Part shown: in pieces, positions 59,546 through 64,000 of the stretch | How the letters are laid out: every line of letters begins with the position of its first letter | How positions within the stretch are numbered: the stretch's first letter is position 1 | NCBI RefSeq assembly: GCF_031127815.1 | Contig: NZ_JARXHY010000008.1 | Location: 62,001 to 126,000 of the forward strand | Reading direction: 5' to 3' | Source of the DNA: Pelagicoccus sp. SDUM812003 | Lineage (GTDB): Bacteria; Verrucomicrobiota; Verrucomicrobiia; Opitutales; Opitutaceae | DNA length: 64,000 bases | Position numbers and translations under genes: made by a program | The notes under the pieces: model-generated | Databases searched by the model: none | Told to the model about the DNA's origin: nothing | The model's input: the letters and a program-made list of their open reading frames with translations, nothing else

Positions 59546-61648
59546 ATGAACATTAAGAAGATCATCAACGACATGCCGATCGGCAAGAAGATCGGCTACG
59601 GATTCGCCAGCGTCATGCTCATATTCATGGCCACTGGCGGCTATTCCATTCTCAACATGCGCTCGAACGCTCGCGAAGCCGGATACATGGCAAACGAATA
59701 CGTGCCCGAGCTCGAGTATTCCGCCAAGCTTCGTGACGCCACCGGCAACGCGAACCTTTATTCCAGTCTCTATGGCCTATCAGGCGACCCGGAACGTCTC
59801 AGGCAAGCGGAGGCCTCGCTTGAGGAAATGCAAACGCTGCTCGTTCAACTCCGAGACCTGGCCAACAACTCGGATCAGCTCGTCGTGCTCAGGGATAAGA
59901 TCAAGACCGCTCCCGGCTTGCTGGAAGACTTCGAAGAAGCGCTCAATGGCATCAGGACCGCCAGCGACAAGCTCAAAGGCTTCAACCAGCTCACTCTCGA
60001 CTCAGCCACCATCGCCAACGACGCCATCGAATCGCTGCTTAGCGACCAGTACGAAGCACTGGAGACGGAAATTGCTAGAGACGCCAACAGCAGCGCACTC
60101 GCTGATCTCCAAGCAAAGATTGTACTGATAAACCAGATACGCTCCCATTTCCAGACCGCCAGACTGGAGAATTTGCGCGCTCAATCGCAAAACGACGCAT
60201 CCATCATCGAGCGCAGCATCAACAGCTTCGATGCGATCGAGCAGACCGTCTCGCAGCTGCGGCCGCTCCTTCACGTCGCCGCCCATCAGACGCAACTCGA
60301 ACTCATACGCGACCAATTCGACGAATACCGGCGAGCCCTCGAGCAACAAGCGGAAAGCATGCGAAACCTCGCTACCGCCATCGCCAAATGCAACGATTCC
60401 AGCAACGCTTTTCAGGAGTTCGCTCGCGGTCAATCCATCGCGGCTGAAACCGGCGTCGCCAAAACCTCTCGCGCCGCCAACGATCAATTGGTCGCTACCT
60501 CCAATTTTTCCACCATCGGAGTGGTTGTCTCCATTGGCATCGGGATCTTCGTCGCCGTGCTCATCACTCGCATGGTCACACGCCCTCTAAGCAAGGCGAT
60601 GGACCTAGTAACCAAAGTGGCCGATGGCGACCTTACCCAATCCGTCACCGTCGACTCCAACGACGAAATCGGCAAAATGGTCACCAGTCTCAACAGCATG
60701 GTCATCGCCTTACGCAATGTAGTGGGCGAAGTTACCAACGCCGCTGACAACGTCGCTTCGGGCAGCGAGGAGATGAGCTCCTCCGCCCAACAGCTTTCTC
60801 AAGGAGCCGCCGAGCAGGCTGCGTCCTGCGAGGAAACCACGTCCTCCATGGAGCAGATGTCCGCCGGCATCCAGCAAAACGCGGACAACGCCAGCCAGAC
60901 GGATCGGATTGCCTCCAAAGCAGCCGAAGACGCGGAGCGCAGCGGCAGGTCCGTAGCCGACACCGTGCGGGCCATGCGCGAAGTCGCCGAAAAGATCAGC
61001 ATCATCGAAGAGATTTCGCGCAAGACCGACCTGCTCGCCCTCAACGCGGCGGTGGAAGCCGCCCGCGCCGGCGAACACGGGAAAGGCTTCGCTGTAGTGG
61101 CCAGCGAAGTACGCAAGCTCGCGGAACGCAGCCAGACCGCCGCAGCGGAAATCGGCAAGATCACCTCCGACGGTGTGGGCGTGGCCGAGCAAGCGGGCGA
61201 AATGCTCAACAAGCTGGTGCCCGACATTCGTCGTACCGCGGAACTGGTACAGGAGATCAACGCCTCCAGCGCCGAACAGAGCGCCGGAGCCGCTCAGGTC
61301 AACAAGGCCATCCAGCAGCTCGACCAAGTCACCCAGCAAAACTCCTCCGCCTCCGAGGAAATGGCGTCCACCGCCGAGGAACTCTCGACCCAGGCCGAGC
61401 AGCTGCAAAACGCCATCAGCTTCTTCACCGTGGAAGCCGCCGCCGCCAAGGGGCGGTCAAACGCCCCCGCCAGCCGTCGCAAGACCACCACCCATTCCAA
61501 GGCGAAACGGGCCACTCCCCCGACTCATCAGGAAAAGGTCTGCTCGTCCGCTGCGAAAGGCTCCAGCTCCAAAAACGGGGCTACCTTGACGCTCTCTGAT
61601 CGCGGCCTCGACCTGGACGCGCTCGATAGCGACTTCAAGTCGTACTAG
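59546..61648 (+). CDS. Methyl-accepting chemotaxis protein with helical periplasmic sensor
   Basis: The product has 700 residues. The first membrane helix ([20 protein letters not shown]) and the second ([20 protein letters not shown], about 325-345) bracket an all-helical periplasmic domain of some 285 residues, long enough for an HBM-type two-bundle sensor. A single HAMP follows ([20 protein letters not shown]), then the signalling domain with hairpin tip [20 protein letters not shown] and [20 protein letters not shown]. The long tail is Ser/Lys/Ala-rich. [20 protein letters not shown] is a methylation-helix segment shared with the next receptor. It probably clusters with CheA/CheW of this operon. 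The ligand is unknown. Confidence 0.92.
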   Translation: MNIKKIINDMPIGKKIGYGFASVMLIFMATGGYSILNMRSNAREAGYMANEYVPELEYSAKLRDATGNANLYSSLYGLSGDPERLRQAEASLEEMQTLLVQLRDLANNSDQLVVLRDKIKTAPGLLEDFEEALNGIRTASDKLKGFNQLTLDSATIANDAIESLLSDQYEALETEIARDANSSALADLQAKIVLINQIRSHFQTARLENLRAQSQNDASIIERSINSFDAIEQTVSQLRPLLHVAAHQTQLELIRDQFDEYRRALEQQAESMRNLATAIAKCNDSSNAFQEFARGQSIAAETGVAKTSRAANDQLVATSNFSTIGVVVSIGIGIFVAVLITRMVTRPLSKAMDLVTKVADGDLTQSVTVDSNDEIGKMVTSLNSMVIALRNVVGEVTNAADNVASGSEEMSSSAQQLSQGAAEQAASCEETTSSMEQMSAGIQQNADNASQTDRIASKAAEDAERSGRSVADTVRAMREVAEKISIIEEISRKTDLLALNAAVEAARAGEHGKGFAVVASEVRKLAERSQTAAAEIGKITSDGVGVAEQAGEMLNKLVPDIRRTAELVQEINASSAEQSAGAAQVNKAIQQLDQVTQQNSSASEEMASTAEELSTQAEQLQNAISFFTVEAAAAKGRSNAPASRRKTTTHSKAKRATPPTHQEKVCSSAAKGSSSKNGATLTLSDRGLDLDALDSDFKSY

Positions 61649-61674
61649 AATATCAAATACACAATCACACGCAA

Positions 61675-61709
61675 GCGAGGCGTCTCAACGGCACGCTGAG
61701 ACGCCTCGC
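61675..61709. terminator. 13-bp hairpin between the two receptor genes
   Basis: GCGAGGCGTCTCA and TGAGACGCCTCGC are perfect inverted copies around a 9-base loop, 27 bp after the first receptor's stop. The 3' side is C-rich with few T, so it may weaken rather than stop transcription into the second receptor gene, or protect the upstream mRNA. Confidence 0.55.
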
Positions 61710-61812
61710 CTCTCCCCCCTTTCCGCCTCCGCCCTCGAAATCGTATCCCACAGGGCCGGCAGACCGGACGTCTCACCAAGCGTCGCTCGATCGACACAAC
61801 ACCCAACGACGT

Positions 61813-64000
61813 ATGTTCAAGAAACTAAAAATTGGCTCTAAAATCATGGGCGGCTTCGGCGCTGTCCTTCTCCTCACCGCCATCGTAAGTCTGGTCGGTC
61901 TCACTGGTATCGACACTATCGGTACGATCGTCGACACCGCCGACGACGGAAACCGCCTTATCCGCTACGCGCTCGACGCCCGTACCGAAGAAAAGAACTT
62001 CATGCTTCGCGGCGACAAGGCCTTCCACACCTCCTTCAAGGAAATCGTATCCAAAATCAAACTTCAGATCGACGAGACCAGCGCGCAAGTGGACGAGGCG
62101 GATCGTCAAACCCTGGCCCAGGCCAAAAACACCGTCGCCGAATACGAGCGCGAGTTCGAGGAGTTCGTGGAGCTTACCCGGCGTCAAGCCCTGCTGGAGG
62201 AAGCCATGCTCAGCGACGCCCGGGCCTTCGAGGAACAGGCTGAAACCCTGCGAGCCGACCAGAAGGGAGAATACGAAACCTTGCGCGACGCGGGCGCCGG
62301 CGCGGCCGAGCTCGATGACAAACTATGGAAGGCGGACGCCGCCAACCGCCTGATCAAATACGCTCAAGACATTCGCGTCGACGAGAAGAATTTCATGCTT
62401 CGCCAAGACAAAGCCTACCTCGATGCCGTTGAAAGCGCCATTTCCGAGGTCGACGCCTTGTGCGTGGAGCTCTCCGCCAAGTTCGACGATCAGCGCAACA
62501 AGCGCCTCGTCGATTCAGTACGTCGATCGGCTGCCAACTACGACAAGGGCTTCGACGACTGGGTCGCCCTCTCCGAGCGCAAAGCGGTGCTGCAGGAAGA
62601 CATGGTCGCCAGCGCCAGAGAGTTCAACCAGCAGGCGGAACTGTTCCGTGCCGACCAGAAGTCGGAAATGCTGGCCGGCATGGCCAACTCGAGTCGGGTG
62701 ATGGTCGGCGGCGGCCTTCTCGCCCTCGCCGTTGGAGCCGTTCTCGCGTTCTTTCTTACCCGCGGCATCACCGGTCCTCTTCGCAAGGCGGTAGGACTGG
62801 CCGACTCCATCGCCATCGGCGACCTCAGCGCTCAGCTCGACATCGATCAAGCCGACGAAGTGGGGCAATTGGCGGGCTCGCTCAATAAGATGGTGCTCAA
62901 CCTGCGCTCCACCGCGGACATCGCGGAAACCATCGCCATGGGCGATCTCTCCAAGGACGCGAAGCTCCTATCCGACAAGGACTCCCTGGGCCAGGCCCTG
63001 GCCGCCATGCTGAAGAACCTTCGCCGCACCGCCGATATCGCAGACCAGATTTCCAAGGGAGATCTCACCGTCAAAGCGAAGCCGCAATCGGAAAAGGACG
63101 TGCTCGGAAACGCCTTGCAGAACATGGTCAAAAACCTTCGCTCCATCGTTTCCGAAGCCACCCTGGCTTCGAGCAACGTCGCCTCCAGCAGCGAGGAAAT
63201 GAGCGCCTCCGCTCAGCAGCTTTCCCAAGGAGCCGCCGAACAGGCCGCGTCCTGCGAGGAAACGACTTCGTCCATGGAGCAGATGTCGGCCGGCATCCAG
63301 CAAAACGCCGACAACGCCAGCCAGACCGACAAGATCGCTTCGAAAGCCGCCGAAGACGCTCAACGTAGCGGCGAGTCCGTTTCCAAGACCGTGGCCGCCA
63401 TGCGCGAGATCTCCGACAAGATCAGCATCATCGGGGAAATCGCCCGCAAGACGGACTTGCTCGCTCTCAACGCCGCCGTCGAAGCGGCTCGGGCCGGCGA
63501 GCACGGAAAAGGTTTCGCCGTCGTTGCCAGCGAAGTACGCAAGCTTGCCGAACGCAGCCAAACCGCCGCCGCGGAAATCGGCAAGATCACTTGCGACGGC
63601 GTCGGTACCGCCGAGCAAGCGGGAGAAATGATCAAGCTGCTGGTGCCGGACATTCGCCGCACCGCCGAATTGGTCCAGGAAATCAATGCTGCCAGCTCGG
63701 AGCAGAGCGCCGGCGCTGCCCAGGTCAACAAGGCGATTCAACAACTCGATCAAGTCACCCAGCAGAACTCCTCGGCCTCCGAGGAAATGGCCTCCACCGC
63801 CGAAGAACTCTCGACTCAAGCTCAGCAACTGCAAGCCGCCATCAGCTTCTTCAAAGTGGACAGCGCCGCCGACTCCCTGCCCTCGCGCTCCGGAAGCAAG
63901 GCGGGGCGTTCCGCACGAGCGGCCAGTTCTTCGAAAGGCCCTCGTCCCGAACCCGCTTCCAACCGGACGGTTGATGGCGATCGTAGAGAAGGCGCCACCC
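61813..64000 (+). CDS. Methyl-accepting chemotaxis protein, duplicated sensor and poly-HAMP (3'-truncated by window edge)
   Basis: The frame opens with ATG at 61813 ([20 protein letters not shown]) and stays open to the last base: 729 codons visible, stop outside. The first membrane helix is about residues 12-32. The sensor has two similar halves, [20 protein letters not shown] and [20 protein letters not shown], each followed by a coiled region (KAFHTSF..., KAYLDAV...). The second membrane helix is at about 297-318 ([20 protein letters not shown]). Three HAMP-like modules follow (ending [42 protein letters not shown]). The signalling domain is nearly identical to that of the upstream receptor. 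The tail is Ser/Arg-rich. Confidence 0.92.
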   Translation, partial: MFKKLKIGSKIMGGFGAVLLLTAIVSLVGLTGIDTIGTIVDTADDGNRLIRYALDARTEEKNFMLRGDKAFHTSFKEIVSKIKLQIDETSAQVDEADRQTLAQAKNTVAEYEREFEEFVELTRRQALLEEAMLSDARAFEEQAETLRADQKGEYETLRDAGAGAAELDDKLWKADAANRLIKYAQDIRVDEKNFMLRQDKAYLDAVESAISEVDALCVELSAKFDDQRNKRLVDSVRRSAANYDKGFDDWVALSERKAVLQEDMVASAREFNQQAELFRADQKSEMLAGMANSSRVMVGGGLLALAVGAVLAFFLTRGITGPLRKAVGLADSIAIGDLSAQLDIDQADEVGQLAGSLNKMVLNLRSTADIAETIAMGDLSKDAKLLSDKDSLGQALAAMLKNLRRTADIADQISKGDLTVKAKPQSEKDVLGNALQNMVKNLRSIVSEATLASSNVASSSEEMSASAQQLSQGAAEQAASCEETTSSMEQMSAGIQQNADNASQTDKIASKAAEDAQRSGESVSKTVAAMREISDKISIIGEIARKTDLLALNAAVEAARAGEHGKGFAVVASEVRKLAERSQTAAAEIGKITCDGVGTAEQAGEMIKLLVPDIRRTAELVQEINAASSEQSAGAAQVNKAIQQLDQVTQQNSSASEEMASTAEELSTQAQQLQAAISFFKVDSAADSLPSRSGSKAGRSARAASSSKGPRPEPASNRTVDGDRREGAT

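Noticed and set aside
1-64000. CRISPR arrays, tRNA or rRNA genes, insertion sequences
   Set aside because: No regularly spaced direct repeats, cloverleaf-type sequences, rRNA segments or transposase motifs were seen on reading both strands. A tool-based scan (tRNAscan-SE, Infernal, ISfinder) would be needed to exclude short or diverged cases.

Overview
The window looks like a chromosomal segment of a marine-type Verrucomicrobiota bacterium, most likely class Opitutia (a Puniceicoccus/Pelagicoccus-like lineage). That placement is an inference. It rests on a secreted protein ending in a VPDSG-type sorting tail (36807..37427), Tat-dependent Gfo/Idh/MocA oxidoreductases, an alpha-beta fused 2-oxoacid dehydrogenase E1, a very large BACON-repeat secreted protein whose C-terminus carries an EFALGLDP-type segment, and generally high GC. 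No rRNA, tRNA, CRISPR array, insertion sequence or prophage was recognised. The window starts inside an ABC permease gene and ends inside a chemoreceptor gene.

Layout. 1-12 kb: an FtsX-type permease end and a lipoprotein, then a long minus-strand run (Gfo/Idh/MocA oxidoreductase, RhlE-like DEAD-box helicase, a rhodanese-YceI fusion lacking the rhodanese cysteine, a Na+/Ca2+-type antiporter, a baeRF-family protein, a small acidic protein, a DedA-like membrane protein), a TPR protein on the plus strand, and a beta-barrel porin on the minus strand. 12-23 kb: an RluA-type pseudouridine synthase without an ATG start, a polar amino acid ABC transporter operon (binding lipoprotein, permease, ATPase) followed by a second Tat-type oxidoreductase, a decayed histidine-kinase ATPase fragment, phosphatidylserine synthase, a transglutaminase-like protein, several uncharacterised envelope proteins, and a small helix-hairpin-helix protein with a histone-H1-like lysine tail. 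23-34 kb: a GMC oxidoreductase, a GluR0-like ligand-gated K+ channel, a CDF metal exporter, a three-PAS hybrid histidine kinase, grpE-dnaJ, an AsmA-like protein, and a class I mannose-6-phosphate isomerase facing ftsK across a 44-bp near-perfect palindrome.

34-47 kb: ftsK, then a lower-GC island with the VPDSG-tailed exported protein. The island has a sigma-54-like promoter, a textbook terminator, and REP-like palindromes on both sides. Next, on the minus strand, comes an 8.5-kb gene for a 2828-residue metalloprotease carrying about 21 BACON-type repeats. 46.7-53.4 kb: rodZ, a secreted protein with two TonB-C-like domains, rpiB, a Kv-beta-like aldo/keto reductase, a lipoprotein and the fused E1 dehydrogenase.

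53.4-64 kb: a chemosensory cluster. A receiver/coiled-coil response regulator is transcribed away from a plus-strand operon of a soluble chemoreceptor-like coiled-coil protein, a STAS protein, CheY, CheA, CheW and two transmembrane chemoreceptors. Their signalling tips are nearly identical. CheR and CheB are not in the visible part. Two copies of a TTGAA-N4-TTCAA-type dyad lie in the divergent promoter region and may control the cluster.
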